From the NCBI RefSeq assembly GCF_024704725.1, contig NZ_JALIQS010000011.1:48970-112969 (forward strand): a stretch of 64,000 bases of DNA, read 5' to 3'. Under the pieces are notes generated by a model that was given only the letters and a program-made list of their open reading frames with translations, did no database searches and was not told where the DNA came from. Positions 40,282-48,916 of the stretch are shown here, piece after piece. This stretch comes from Shinella sp. CPCC 101442 (lineage in GTDB: Bacteria > Pseudomonadota > Alphaproteobacteria > Rhizobiales > Rhizobiaceae). The stretch's first letter is position 1. Every line of letters begins with the position of its first letter. Both the position numbers and the translations under genes were made by a program.

Positions 40282-40745
40282 TGGCGTTCCCGACCGTCTC
40301 CTACTCGCGCGACACGCCGGCCGGTTATCCCGGCATGATCGCCACCACCGAGCCACACTTCATCACGTCGATGATCGTCGGCGCGTCGTCTGGTGATATC
40401 CCCTTCGGCCGCGGCGTGATCTACGCGACCGCCGAGGACACCGTCGCGCTGCCGGCAGCGATCGGCAAGTTCGCCGGTGTCGCTGTCGTCGACCGGACGC
40501 TGCCGTTCGCCAACGGCGAGGTCTACAAGCCGTTGGATCAGATCAGCGTCATGAAGACCGGCTCGATCTGGGTCACGGCTCTCGTCGCCGTCGCGCAGGG
40601 CGACCCCGCCTATATGACCCCGACCGGTACGTTCACGAACGTCTCCAACTCGTCGGCGAACCAACTCATCGAAAATGCCGAATGGGCAAGCGTCACGAGC
40701 ACCACGAACCAGCTCGCACGTCTCCGCCTTGGCGTCACCAAGTAA
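40281..40745 (+). CDS. Structural cement protein (Gp24-like)
   Basis: The protein is 154 residues, beta-rich, with AGYPGMIATTEPHFI, PFGRGVIYATAEDTVALP and EVYKPLDQISVMKTGSIWV. Such proteins are capsid cement or decoration proteins next to DUF2184 capsids. It overlaps the previous gene by one base (TAATG). Confidence 0.75.
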   Translation: MAFPTVSYSRDTPAGYPGMIATTEPHFITSMIVGASSGDIPFGRGVIYATAEDTVALPAAIGKFAGVAVVDRTLPFANGEVYKPLDQISVMKTGSIWVTALVAVAQGDPAYMTPTGTFTNVSNSSANQLIENAEWASVTSTTNQLARLRLGVTK

Positions 40746-40757
40746 AGGAGAACGAGC

Positions 40758-41696
40758 ATGTTCACTACCGACGCGCCCGCTCTGGCGCTCAACTTCCTGC
40801 GCACCGCGCAGAATTACATCGAGCCGGGTATCTACGCCCGCCAGTATCCGGACTTCCAGTACCGGGAATTGGTGCCGGTCGACAATTCGGCACCCGATTG
40901 GACGACGCATATCGACTTCTTCTCAATGGGTGATGATGTCGGCCAGGCCCGCGAATTCGCGCCGGATGGCGACGACATTCCGTTCGTCGATTTCAAGCTC
41001 GATAAGGGCGACAGCCGCGTCTACATGGCCGGCATCGGTTACCGCTACAATCTCCAGGAACTCGCCCACGCTCAGGCGTACGGCATTCGCCTGGACGGTA
41101 CCCGCGCCGATGCTGCTCGCCGCAAGTACGAGCAGTTCGTCGACAACCTGTGCTTCCTCGGCCGCTCCAAGCTCGGCCTCACCGGCCTGCTGAACTCGAC
41201 CTCAGTAACCGCGCTCACTGCCCCCAACGGTGCAGGTGGCACGGCAACGTGGCCCACGAAAACGGTCGACGAGATCGTTAAAGACGTCAACGACGTGCTC
41301 GGCGTCGTGTTCACTGCCTCCAACGGCATCGAGCAGGCCGACACGCTCCTGCTGAGCCAGGATCGCTATGCCTATATCGCGACCCGTCGCCTCGACTCGA
41401 CCCAGACCACCACGATTCTGGAGCACATCCAGCGCGTCAACATCTACACCATCCGCACCGGCCAGCCGCTCAAAATCCGCGCCGTCTTCGGTCTGGAGAC
41501 GGCCGGCGCCGGCAATACCCAGCGTATGGTCGCCTACCGCCGCACGCCGGACGTGGTGAAGGTGCACATTCCCATGCCGCTCCGCTGGCTCCAGGCGGAA
41601 CAGCGCCTTCTCAAGTACGAAGTTCCGGGCATCTTCCGCTTCGGCGGCGTTGAATGGCGCCGGCCGGGTGCGGCTCGCTACCTTGACGGGATTTAA
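40758..41696 (+). CDS. Major capsid protein (DUF2184)
   Basis: The protein is 312 residues. ALALNFLRTAQNYIEPGIYA, RQYPDFQYRELVPVD, SRVYMAGIGYRYNLQELAH and VEWRRPGAARYLDGI are DUF2184 hallmarks; this family comprises HK97-fold capsids of siphoviruses. AAAGGAG stands before the ATG. Confidence 0.85.
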   Translation: MFTTDAPALALNFLRTAQNYIEPGIYARQYPDFQYRELVPVDNSAPDWTTHIDFFSMGDDVGQAREFAPDGDDIPFVDFKLDKGDSRVYMAGIGYRYNLQELAHAQAYGIRLDGTRADAARRKYEQFVDNLCFLGRSKLGLTGLLNSTSVTALTAPNGAGGTATWPTKTVDEIVKDVNDVLGVVFTASNGIEQADTLLLSQDRYAYIATRRLDSTQTTTILEHIQRVNIYTIRTGQPLKIRAVFGLETAGAGNTQRMVAYRRTPDVVKVHIPMPLRWLQAEQRLLKYEVPGIFRFGGVEWRRPGAARYLDGI

Positions 41697-41707
41697 GGAG
41701 AACGCTC

Positions 41708-42073
41708 ATGAGCAAGCTCACGATCAAGAATACCCGTCCCGGTGGCTTCGGCATCCCGGGCGGTCCCGTCATCGAGGCCGGCGCTTCCCTTGAGGTCGAT
41801 CAGGCCGACTGGGAAACCGTCGAGGACCATCCCGTCGTAAGGGCATGGGTGGACGCTGGCCACCTCACGGTCGAAGGAGTGCGGACCGCCAAGGCGGCGC
41901 CCGACAGTTCCGACAAGCCCAAGACGGCACTGGAGGTCCTTGCGATGGCCAATGACCCGACGGTCCAGTTCATGACCTTTAAGTCGGCGGCCACGAAGCT
42001 CCTCGGCGACAAGACCCCGACGAAGAAGGACGAGATGATCGCCGCTCTCGAAGAACTGGCAACCCAGCCCTAA
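41708..42073 (+). CDS. Hypothetical head-associated protein
   Basis: The protein is 121 residues. The N-terminal 60 residues are compact and beta-rich (TIKNTRPGGFGIPGGPV); the C-terminal helix region (TKKDEMIAALEEL) resembles a HeH/LEM-type helix. It lies between the capsid and connector genes. The function is not known. Confidence 0.6.
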   Translation: MSKLTIKNTRPGGFGIPGGPVIEAGASLEVDQADWETVEDHPVVRAWVDAGHLTVEGVRTAKAAPDSSDKPKTALEVLAMANDPTVQFMTFKSAATKLLGDKTPTKKDEMIAALEELATQP

Positions 42074-42121
42074 CATTTTGCCCGGCGCGCGACCGCCGGG
42101 TGACCACCCCAGGAGAACGAC

Positions 42122-42616
42122 ATGGCCGGATACGGTACGAGAGCGGATTTCACGACCTACGCGACCGCGGCCGGCTATGTCTTCCCCGATGGAACGACCG
42201 ATGCCCAAAAGGACGCGGCGATGCAGCGCGGTTCTCTGGTGATTGATCGGTATGAAGCACGGTTTAGCGGGCGCCGCACTAGCGGCTTTGCCCAGGAGCG
42301 GGCATGGCCTCGCACTGGTGCCACCACCTACTACGGTGAGGCGATCCCGGCCGATACCATTCCGGTCGCTATCGTGAACGCCTCTTATGAGGCGGCATTC
42401 CTCGAGCTCACCAACCCCGGTAGCCTTTCGCCGGTGGTCACGGGCTCATCGACGGTCAAGCGCGAGAAGGTCGGCCAGCTTGAGGTCGAATACGCAGCGT
42501 CATCGTCGACGAGCGTTGCTGACATGGTGGCCATGGCAACGCCCGTCGTGACTGTCATTGAGGGGCTGCTGTGGCCCTTCCTATGCCCAATCCTCCCGGG
42601 CATAGCCGTCGTTTAG
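42122..42616 (+). CDS. Head-tail connector-like (DnaT-like) protein
   Basis: The protein is 164 residues. The beginning, ADFTTYATAAGYVFPDGTTD followed by an Ala-rich helix, and AWPRTGATTYYGEAIP are typical of the phage family labelled DnaT-like, now thought to act as head-tail connector. Position after the capsid agrees. AGGAGAACGAC precedes the ATG. Confidence 0.7.
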   Translation: MAGYGTRADFTTYATAAGYVFPDGTTDAQKDAAMQRGSLVIDRYEARFSGRRTSGFAQERAWPRTGATTYYGEAIPADTIPVAIVNASYEAAFLELTNPGSLSPVVTGSSTVKREKVGQLEVEYAASSSTSVADMVAMATPVVTVIEGLLWPFLCPILPGIAVV

Positions 42617-42780
42617 AACACTGCGATGTATTTCAGCAGCGCGATAATGCCGATGATGATGACCACCACCTGAGCAATCTGCTTTGCGCGGCCGTCGAGC
42701 GGCAGACGACCGATGAGATAGAGAACCAGCACGATTACCAGGAAGGTGATCAGAATGCTGATGAGAACAGATGTAGCCAA
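42613..42780 (-). CDS. Small membrane protein (Thivi_2564-like), reverse strand
   Basis: The 55-residue protein has two membrane segments: ISILITFLVIVLVLYLIG and VVVIIIGIIALLKYI. It starts with TTG at 42780 after AAGGAG. It resembles the short Thivi_2564 membrane proteins. It lies between two late genes and is read against them. Confidence 0.65.
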   Translation of the reverse strand: MATSVLISILITFLVIVLVLYLIGRLPLDGRAKQIAQVVVIIIGIIALLKYIAVF

Positions 42781-42867
42781 TGCCCCAACTCCTTAAGTCG
42801 GTGCTGAATTGCACCGTGAAGGCGTAACTATGGCGTTGAATACAAAAGGAAAGGGCGGCGAGGCAAA

Positions 42868-43224
42868 ATGGCAAACCCGCTCTACACTCGCCTGCAGGCC
42901 ACTGCGCAGCGCCTCATCGCCAAGTTCGGCCAGCAGGGCACCGTGACGCGCCTCGTGCAGTCCGGGCCGTCGTATGACCCGGTGCAGACGCCAACGGACT
43001 ACCCGTGCATGCTGGTCGTGATGGATTACGAGGATCGCGCCATTGACGGCACGCTGATCCTTCGCACCGACAAGCTGCTCTATGTCAGCACGCAGGGCCT
43101 CAGCATAGCCCCCGATCGCGCTGACACCATCAGCGTCGGTGAGCAGACCTTCGCTATCAAGAACGTTAAGCAGATCAACCCGGCTGGGCTGGTGGTCTAC
43201 TACGAAGTTCAGGGCAGGGCCTAA
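42868..43224 (+). CDS. Hypothetical head-tail joining protein
   Basis: The protein is 118 residues, starting MANPLYTRLQATAQRLIAKF. A beta-rich middle (ALVVMDYEDRAID-like) and the position suit a head closure or stopper protein. It overlaps the next gene by one base. Confidence 0.65.
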   Translation: MANPLYTRLQATAQRLIAKFGQQGTVTRLVQSGPSYDPVQTPTDYPCMLVVMDYEDRAIDGTLILRTDKLLYVSTQGLSIAPDRADTISVGEQTFAIKNVKQINPAGLVVYYEVQGRA

Positions 43225-44261
43225 TGGCAAAACGACCATCTCAGGGCAACCACATTCGGGGGCTGCTCGACGGATTGGAGCCTGAGCTTCGGAAAGCGTT
43301 CGAAAAGAGCATCGACAACTTGAAAGCGGGCGTCCGTCTGGCTGAAATCGTTGACCGACTTGAAGCAAAGGATATTGAGGGAGCCATTCAAACACTCGGC
43401 ATCGAAGCATCGACCTTTCGCCCCCTGAAAAAGGAGCTGGACGAGACGTTTGAAGCAGGCGGTAACGAGGCGGCGAGGAGAGTGCCGCGCGTCAGCCAAA
43501 ACAACGGTTCGACTGCGCTGTTCAGGTTTGACGTCGAGCATCCGACCGCAGCGCAAGAGCTGCGGCTCTATAGTTCTACGCTGATCACTAACATCGTCGA
43601 AGATCAGCGGCAGGCGATCCGCGAAGCCTTGGCCAACGGGATTGCTGCCGGACGCGCTCCTCGTAGAACGGCGCTTGATATCGTTGGGCGTATCAACCGC
43701 GTAACTGGCCGACGCGAAGGTGGGATTGTCGGGCTGACCACCCCACAATCGCGCTATGTCGAAAGCCTGCGGCTTCGCTTGTCGTCCGGGGATCCTAAGT
43801 CGCTGGAAAAGGTCTTCGGCATGTCCCGCCGCGACAAGCGGTTCGACAGGACAATTATTAAGGCCATCGAGACGGGGCAAAAAATCCCGGCGGAGATGAT
43901 CGAAAAGATGACGGCCCGTTACGCCGATAGCCTGCTTCTTCTGCGAGGCGAGACCATCGCGCGCACCGAAACGATGACCGCATTCAATAAGGGGCAGATG
44001 GCGGCTATGCAGCAAGCCATCAACGAAGGCAGGGTCAGCGAGTCTCTGGTCGTTAAGGTCTGGCATGCCTTCGTCGATAAGCGCACGCGCGACACGCACC
44101 TCAACCTGAACCAAAAGCAGGTTGGGTTCAAAGACCTGTTCCAATCCATTTCGGGCGCGCAGATGCTCCATCCCGGAGACCCGGCCGGCGGCCCAAGCGA
44201 AATAGTAAACTGCCGGTGCTGGATGGAAACGAAGATCGACTTCCTCGCGGACATCGACTGA
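43224..44261 (+). CDS. Phage minor head / head morphogenesis protein
   Basis: The protein is 345 residues. The C-terminal region has ARTETMTAFNKGQMAAMQQA, KVWHAFVDKRTRDTHLNLN and EIVNCRCWMETKIDF, the signature of the SPP1 gp7/Mu F-like head morphogenesis family. These are minor capsid proteins injected or built into the head. In this phage the gene lies after the capsid instead of before it. Confidence 0.85.
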   Translation: MAKRPSQGNHIRGLLDGLEPELRKAFEKSIDNLKAGVRLAEIVDRLEAKDIEGAIQTLGIEASTFRPLKKELDETFEAGGNEAARRVPRVSQNNGSTALFRFDVEHPTAAQELRLYSSTLITNIVEDQRQAIREALANGIAAGRAPRRTALDIVGRINRVTGRREGGIVGLTTPQSRYVESLRLRLSSGDPKSLEKVFGMSRRDKRFDRTIIKAIETGQKIPAEMIEKMTARYADSLLLLRGETIARTETMTAFNKGQMAAMQQAINEGRVSESLVVKVWHAFVDKRTRDTHLNLNQKQVGFKDLFQSISGAQMLHPGDPAGGPSEIVNCRCWMETKIDFLADID

Positions 44262-44773
44262 TGGCGCGAGGGCCAACTACCGGCATATTCACCCGCGCTG
44301 GCCGCGCCTCTCAGGGGAGGGCTCGCTTCGCAAGCGAAGTCGATGCCTGGGTGCAGCAAACTTTGAAGCGGATGAACGCTGTTTTCCGGCTCGCGACACA
44401 GAAGACGATCACGCAGATGCAGCGCACCGTACCCTATCAGGACGGGTTCTTGCGCGCCTCGCTGGTTGTTCTGGTTAATGAGGCTCCTCCCGTCGCTAAC
44501 CGTGAAGAAAAGGACGGGATGGGGAAGTACACCGACGCTTACATGCAATTGCAGATCGCGGGCGCGGTGGCTGGTGACCGCATCGTCGCGGCCTACACGA
44601 TGGAGTATGCACGGCGCCTTGAGTACGGGTTCGTCGGGGTCGACGCTCTCGGCAGACATTACAATCAAGCCCCGGTCGGCTGGACGCGTGCAGCTTCAGC
44701 GAACTGGAAGGCTAACGTGGCCGAGGCGGTGGCCGAAGCGAAGGCTCGCTCCCCTTCGAAGGGTCGATTATAG
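44261..44773 (+). CDS. HK97 gp10-like head-tail protein
   Basis: The protein is 170 residues. QKTITQMQRTVPYQDGFLRA, VAAYTMEYARRLEYGFVG and GWTRAASANWKANVAEAV are typical of the HK97 gp10 group that takes part in head-tail joining. It overlaps the previous gene by ATGA-type junction. Confidence 0.7.
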   Translation: MARGPTTGIFTRAGRASQGRARFASEVDAWVQQTLKRMNAVFRLATQKTITQMQRTVPYQDGFLRASLVVLVNEAPPVANREEKDGMGKYTDAYMQLQIAGAVAGDRIVAAYTMEYARRLEYGFVGVDALGRHYNQAPVGWTRAASANWKANVAEAVAEAKARSPSKGRL

Positions 44774-44960
44774 CCGGATTTCGATCTTCCGCCCTGTCCG
44801 AGGCGGCGAGGAAGCCAGCTTGCAACGTCGCCATCGCCCGCCGGGCAGTCTTCAAGGTCGTGTTTCCCAGATCAGTGGCGGCGCCGTCAGTGCCCAAGGC
44901 GAGAAGCGCCACATGCAGGCGTTCATAGACTTCGTCGTTCGTGAGTGGCGGCTTTGGCAT
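44712..44960 (-). CDS. Possible hypothetical protein, reverse strand
   Basis: The 82-residue frame begins MPKPPLTNDEVYERLHVALL and has a helical first half, but no good ribosome binding site, and the last 62 bases overlap the rightward gene. It fills the gap between 44773 and 44974. Low support. Confidence 0.35.
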   Translation of the reverse strand: MPKPPLTNDEVYERLHVALLALGTDGAATDLGNTTLKTARRAMATLQAGFLAASDRAEDRNPAIIDPSKGSEPSLRPPPRPR

Positions 44961-44973
44961 GGAGGATTGATAT

Positions 44974-45405
44974 ATGGCGACCAGCGAGGACGCAATCATC
45001 CTCAGCGCACTTCTCCATCACCTCGAAACGCTCGTCTTGAGTCCGGCATTGCCAATTGCGCATCCTGGGGTTCCGTTCCCGCTAGCAGGGCAGGTGCTGC
45101 CAAGGAACTATCTGGCGGTGACATTCATACCCAACAAGACGGAGCGGCTGACGCTCGGCGACGAGCCGCAGCTCAAGAACGGGATGCTGCAAATCTCCGT
45201 ATTCTGGGGAGCGAATGAGGGCCTGATAAAGCCGCTCGATGTCGCGGGGCGGATCATCTCCCATTTCAACAATGCTCGCTTCGTCGCGTCCGGCGTTCGC
45301 ATCGCCATCGTAGGTGAGCCTTGGTCTGCACCACCAATTCAAACCGTCGACCGGACCAACACTCCGGTCACGATAGATTACCGAGCCCTCGGGCCAGAAC
45401 GTTAA
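44974..45405 (+). CDS. Tail terminator/completion-like protein
   Basis: The protein is 143 residues, beta-rich, with LAVTFIPNKTERLTLGDEPQ and MLQISVFWGANEGLIKPLDV. These are typical of phage tail terminator proteins (DUF4128-like). Position just before the tail tube gene agrees. Confidence 0.7.
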   Translation: MATSEDAIILSALLHHLETLVLSPALPIAHPGVPFPLAGQVLPRNYLAVTFIPNKTERLTLGDEPQLKNGMLQISVFWGANEGLIKPLDVAGRIISHFNNARFVASGVRIAIVGEPWSAPPIQTVDRTNTPVTIDYRALGPER

Positions 45406-45428
45406 CCGAAACCTGAAAGGATCAAGGC

Positions 45429-45893
45429 ATGTCCACTTCCGACATCGGCCACGTCATCTACATGAAGGCCGGGGCGCCGACGGCGTTCACCGAGGCCGCC
45501 TATGAAACGCTCTTCACCACCTCGCCCATCAAGATCAACGGCGTCGTGTCGATCGGCCCGGTTGGCGGCACGAATGCCGTGATCGACATTCCCGACCTCG
45601 AGAGCGGCTGGGTGATGGTGGCCAAGGGCGCCAAGACCGGCTCTGAAACCGCAATCGCGCTGCGCGAGATCAAGGGCGACGCCGGTCAGACGGCGGTGAA
45701 AGCTGCTGCGGTTGAGGGCGAACACAAGCTCTACAGCTTCAAGATCGTCGAGCCTGACGCCTCGGGCGAGGTGGAGTACATCACTGGCATCGTCTACAAC
45801 TGGCAGCGCAACGAGCGCTCCACGACGAGCTATGCCGGCTTCACCTTCTCCATCCGCGCCAACAGCGACAGCGTCGTCGCTGAAGCGCCGTGA
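45429..45893 (+). CDS. Major tail tube protein
   Basis: The protein is 154 residues, rich in beta strands, with YITGIVYNWQRNERSTTSYA and a preceding GSETAIALREIKGDAGQTAV. The shape and position suit a tail tube protein of the siphovirus type. A ribosome binding site (GAAAGGA) precedes the ATG. Confidence 0.75.
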   Translation: MSTSDIGHVIYMKAGAPTAFTEAAYETLFTTSPIKINGVVSIGPVGGTNAVIDIPDLESGWVMVAKGAKTGSETAIALREIKGDAGQTAVKAAAVEGEHKLYSFKIVEPDASGEVEYITGIVYNWQRNERSTTSYAGFTFSIRANSDSVVAEAP

Positions 45894-45901
45894 GGTGATC
45901 C

Positions 45902-46366
45902 ATGGATTTCGGTCAGTTCGATAGCCGCAAGGCATCCGAGATGCCGCGTGCGCTCCACCTCAAGCATCCCGGCACGGGAAAGCTGCTCTATGACGGCGTA
46001 GACGCGAAGGGCAACCCCGACGAGGCAAAGCCCTGCCGCGTGCTCGTGCTCGGCATCGAGGGCGAAACGGGCCAGAGCGCCATCCTCGAAAGTCAGCGTG
46101 CCCGCATAAAGCAGGAGCGCCCGGCCGGCGAGCCCGTCACCATCTCCAACGTTCACGACCAGATCGTGAAGGAGATTGCCCCGCTGATCGTCGGTTTCGA
46201 GAATGTGAACCGTGGCAGCAAGGCAGCTACGGCGCCGGCCGATGTCGAGTGGTTCTTGACGCTCCAGATGGTCAACGGCAGCCGCACCCAGCTTTCCTTT
46301 GCTGAGCAGGTTCGTTCCTTCGCAACCGATCGGGCCGCGATCCTGGGGGAAGGGAACGCCAGTTAG
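45902..46366 (+). CDS. Tail assembly chaperone, frame 0
   Basis: The protein is 154 residues, with a beta-rich N-terminal part and a helical end. Position between tail tube and tape measure is that of gpG-type chaperones. The end (46343-46360) holds G-rich CTGGGGGAAGGG, where a -1 slip would join it to the open frame ending at 46719. Confidence 0.65.
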   Translation: MDFGQFDSRKASEMPRALHLKHPGTGKLLYDGVDAKGNPDEAKPCRVLVLGIEGETGQSAILESQRARIKQERPAGEPVTISNVHDQIVKEIAPLIVGFENVNRGSKAATAPADVEWFLTLQMVNGSRTQLSFAEQVRSFATDRAAILGEGNAS

Positions 46367-46719
46367 TCCTTGCCGCCGAGCAACTGGGCTGGCTGGCATC
46401 CACGGTCAAAAACGAGAGCAAGACGCGCGCGCAGCGCTTTGTCGACGCTGGGCGACCGCTTCCGTTGGTGGAGCTCGTCGGCGGCGATTATCTGCTCGAC
46501 ACCTTGCAACAGCTCGGGCCAATCCGAAACACAGGAATGGGCCTGACGATCCCCGACTGGCAGGAACTGGCAGCATTCGGCAATGCTTGCGGCCTTGCGC
46601 TGGAGCCGTGGGAATACCGCCTGGTCCGCAGGATGTGCAGCGCCTATCTTCGGGAGTTCAATGCGGGCAAAGACCCGTTCTGCATACCGCCGATAGAACG
46701 GTCTATCGGCGGCCCATAG
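46367..46719 (+). CDS. Tail assembly chaperone extension, made by -1 frameshift
   Basis: The frame is open from 46342 (the -1 frame of the gene before) to TAG at 46717-46719 and has no ATG; only TTG/GTG at 46465-46470, without a ribosome binding site. It encodes LVLAAEQLGWLASTVKNES, LVELVGGDYLLDTLQQLG and WEYRLVRRMCSAYLREFNAG. A gpG-T type fusion explains this best. The first part up to 46464 would be untranslated otherwise. Confidence 0.55.
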
Positions 46720-47176
46720 AGATTTCCCACTTGATCCGCTCGATCTCCGCTTCTTCTGGATCTATTTCGGCTTCAGGTCTGACGAGTAGTGAGGCACGCT
46801 CATGCGCCTTATTTTGTCCCTGGACATAGCCACCGACCGCAAAAAGCATAGTTCCGAGAGCCGTTATCACTCCCCAGACCATCCAGGGATCGCCGACCAC
46901 CTCGCCCATCGCATCCTTGGTTTCGGTTAATGCGGCGATAATGAACCCGATAAATCCGGACACAAAAGCACCGCCGGGCATGGAAACAATGGCGCGGACT
47001 ATCGCGCTCTCAGAATCGGCACCCAAACCCCAATTAAAAATAAGGAAGGCAGGGATACCCAGACCAAATAGTAATACGACTGCAACGGCAGAAATCATCA
47101 CGTAATCCCACAAAAACAGCACGGCGGCAACCGAGAGTCGAGTGGGACTCCACTTTTCTGCGAATCCTGCTTTCAT
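46703..47176 (-). CDS. Membrane protein, reverse strand
   Basis: The 157-residue protein has about three membrane segments (about 15-50, 65-85, 98-118: SAVAVVLLFGLGIPAFLIFN, FVSGFIGFIIAAL, WGVITALGTMLFAVGGYV) and a charged C-terminus. It is divergent from the DUF2806 gene, with only 24 bases between starts. It is a cargo pair in the tail operon, perhaps for superinfection exclusion. Confidence 0.7.
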   Translation of the reverse strand: MKAGFAEKWSPTRLSVAAVLFLWDYVMISAVAVVLLFGLGIPAFLIFNWGLGADSESAIVRAIVSMPGGAFVSGFIGFIIAALTETKDAMGEVVGDPWMVWGVITALGTMLFAVGGYVQGQNKAHERASLLVRPEAEIDPEEAEIERIKWEISMGRR

Positions 47177-47200
47177 GCGTGAAAACGCACAGGGGTGGGT

Positions 47201-48256
47201 ATGTCAGAGGATTCGGATAAAAACAGTCTTGAGACCTCAGTTTCGGTGGCCATTACGGAGACCGGGATTGAGGCAAAGGCAAAGAGTCGTTTTGTCGCAG
47301 CGGTTGACCGACTATTTGGCAGTGTCGCGGAATGGGGCGCGGCGCATATGGAAGCCCGAACAGAACTGCGTAAGGCCAAGACCAAGGGAGAGACCCAGTT
47401 GATCGAAGCTGTGACCCAGTATGGAGTCCAGAAGCTGGGAGCAGACCCCGCTTACGCGGAGCGCGCGTTCAAGCGGCACTTCCGCAAGGTGCTTAGTGAT
47501 CAGAGCAATCTCGACGCGGTTGTACAGGAGGCTGCAGAACAGCTCAGGCTCAGCCCGCCCTCGGAAGCTGAAAGCAATGACGAGAAGCAACTGACGGAAG
47601 AATTCCTTGACCGCTTTGAGACGTACGCTTCGGGGGCGACTACTGAGGAGCTTCGGCAGCGCTGGGGGCGGATTTTGGCGTCAGAGGTGCGTAAACCGGG
47701 AACGTTTTCTCCGAAGATGATGCGGCTTGTAGACGAGTTAAATGCCGAAACCGCTGCAACATTTGAGGAGCTCTGCAAACATCGCCTCGAACACACCGTG
47801 CCGATTTGCATCAGTGGTGAGATCGATTTCAGGACAAGGAAAGCACTGGTGGGTGCCGGTTTGCTTATTGATCCTGGGATCGAGGGGCACGTAACTAAAC
47901 TAGCCCAGGCGGATGCTATCGGATCCCCGAGCCACTACGCGCGTTGGGGTGACTGGGTGTTTGAGATGTCGTCTTATGTCGTTCGAGGAAAGCTAACGCT
48001 TTTCGACGAGAAAGTACGCGGTCTTGTTCGAGCGGGCGACGAATCGTTGGGCGTCCCCGTGTACATCTTGACGGCGGAAGCGGCGGCTATATCGGAAATA
48101 CTTCCCTCAAACTATGGAGCTGTTGCCGGTAAGCTTTTTGATGTAATTGTTGGAGAGTTACCGGCGTTAGTGGATGCCCGTTGGTGTCGATTGCTTCGAA
48201 AAAATGCTGAGGGCAATTTCGAGGAAGTTCTTCGAAAAGAATTCCCGGTAAGTTAA
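47201..48256 (+). CDS. DUF2806 domain protein
   Basis: The protein is 351 residues. RQRWGRILASEVRKPGTFSP, VDELNAETAATFEELCKHRL and KLTLFDEKVRGLVRAGDES match DUF2806. The family's function is unknown and members occur in phages and bacterial genomes, often near membrane proteins. AGGGGTGGGT precedes the ATG at 47201. The codon use looks less GC-biased than in neighbouring tail genes. It forms a divergent pair with the membrane protein 46703-47176. Confidence 0.75.
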   Translation: MSEDSDKNSLETSVSVAITETGIEAKAKSRFVAAVDRLFGSVAEWGAAHMEARTELRKAKTKGETQLIEAVTQYGVQKLGADPAYAERAFKRHFRKVLSDQSNLDAVVQEAAEQLRLSPPSEAESNDEKQLTEEFLDRFETYASGATTEELRQRWGRILASEVRKPGTFSPKMMRLVDELNAETAATFEELCKHRLEHTVPICISGEIDFRTRKALVGAGLLIDPGIEGHVTKLAQADAIGSPSHYARWGDWVFEMSSYVVRGKLTLFDEKVRGLVRAGDESLGVPVYILTAEAAAISEILPSNYGAVAGKLFDVIVGELPALVDARWCRLLRKNAEGNFEEVLRKEFPVS

Positions 48257-48278
48257 ACCCAGTGGTCTCCAACGCTGA

Positions 48279-48452
48279 TTAAATGCCGAACGGGTCACCG
48301 CCGCCTTCCGGGTCGGTGTCTTTCTCCGCCGGCAGGTAGCCGTGCCCGACCAGCCAATCCTCAGCGATGACCGCGAGGGCTTCCTCTCGGGTGATGTTCT
48401 GCTCAAGGGCAAAGCGGTCGAGGGCTTCTTCGATTGCGGGGGTGAGAGTCAT
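48279..48452 (-). CDS. Small hypothetical protein, reverse strand
   Basis: The 57-residue protein starts MTLTPAIEEALDRFALEQNI, with REEALAVIAEDWLVGHGYLP; it resembles small ribbon-helix-helix-like or ParD-like proteins. The ribosome binding site is weak. It is one of several reverse-strand genes here. Confidence 0.5.
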   Translation of the reverse strand: MTLTPAIEEALDRFALEQNITREEALAVIAEDWLVGHGYLPAEKDTDPEGGGDPFGI

Positions 48453-48541
48453 GGGGGTGTCCTGTGCCAAAGAAACGCTGAAACGCCTGCGAGGCGGAGA
48501 TTGTTTCCAGGATGTGCAACGCGCTCTTCGGGGCGCCTTTT

Positions 48542-48859
48542 CTATTGGGCGGCGGATCTTATCAGGCTTCGAACCGGGTCGAGGTAGCCACCAGCGCCAG
48601 CGTCCTTAAATTCCTGTTCGGTCACGTAGCCGTCGTTGATGCAAGTAGCGATGTAACCGCCTTTGTAGTCTTTCGTTTCGTTCTTTGAGAGGTCTCTTAT
48701 CATTTGCTTACAGGCAACGATAAGGGACCGACGATCAGCGGCCGCCTTGGCCACTTCGTGTTCCTGGGATCTCCGGTACTCCGAGAAAGCAAAATATCCG
48801 CCGCCGGCGATAACGACCACGCACGCCGTCGCGATCAGTCCCTTTAGCCAACCATCCAT
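48542..48859 (-). CDS. Membrane-anchored hypothetical protein, reverse strand
   Basis: The 105-residue protein has an N-terminal membrane anchor (about 5-27: GLIATACVVVIAGGGYFAF) followed by a charged part with two cysteines (VACKQM, ATCIND). AGGAGG precedes the ATG at 48859. It is divergent from the tape measure gene. Confidence 0.65.
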   Translation of the reverse strand: MDGWLKGLIATACVVVIAGGGYFAFSEYRRSQEHEVAKAAADRRSLIVACKQMIRDLSKNETKDYKGGYIATCINDGYVTEQEFKDAGAGGYLDPVRSLIRSAAQ

Positions 48860-48916
48860 GCCGTAATCCTCCTAGTTGCCGCGACGATACTGCGCGATTC
48901 CACCAAAGGTAAAGCC

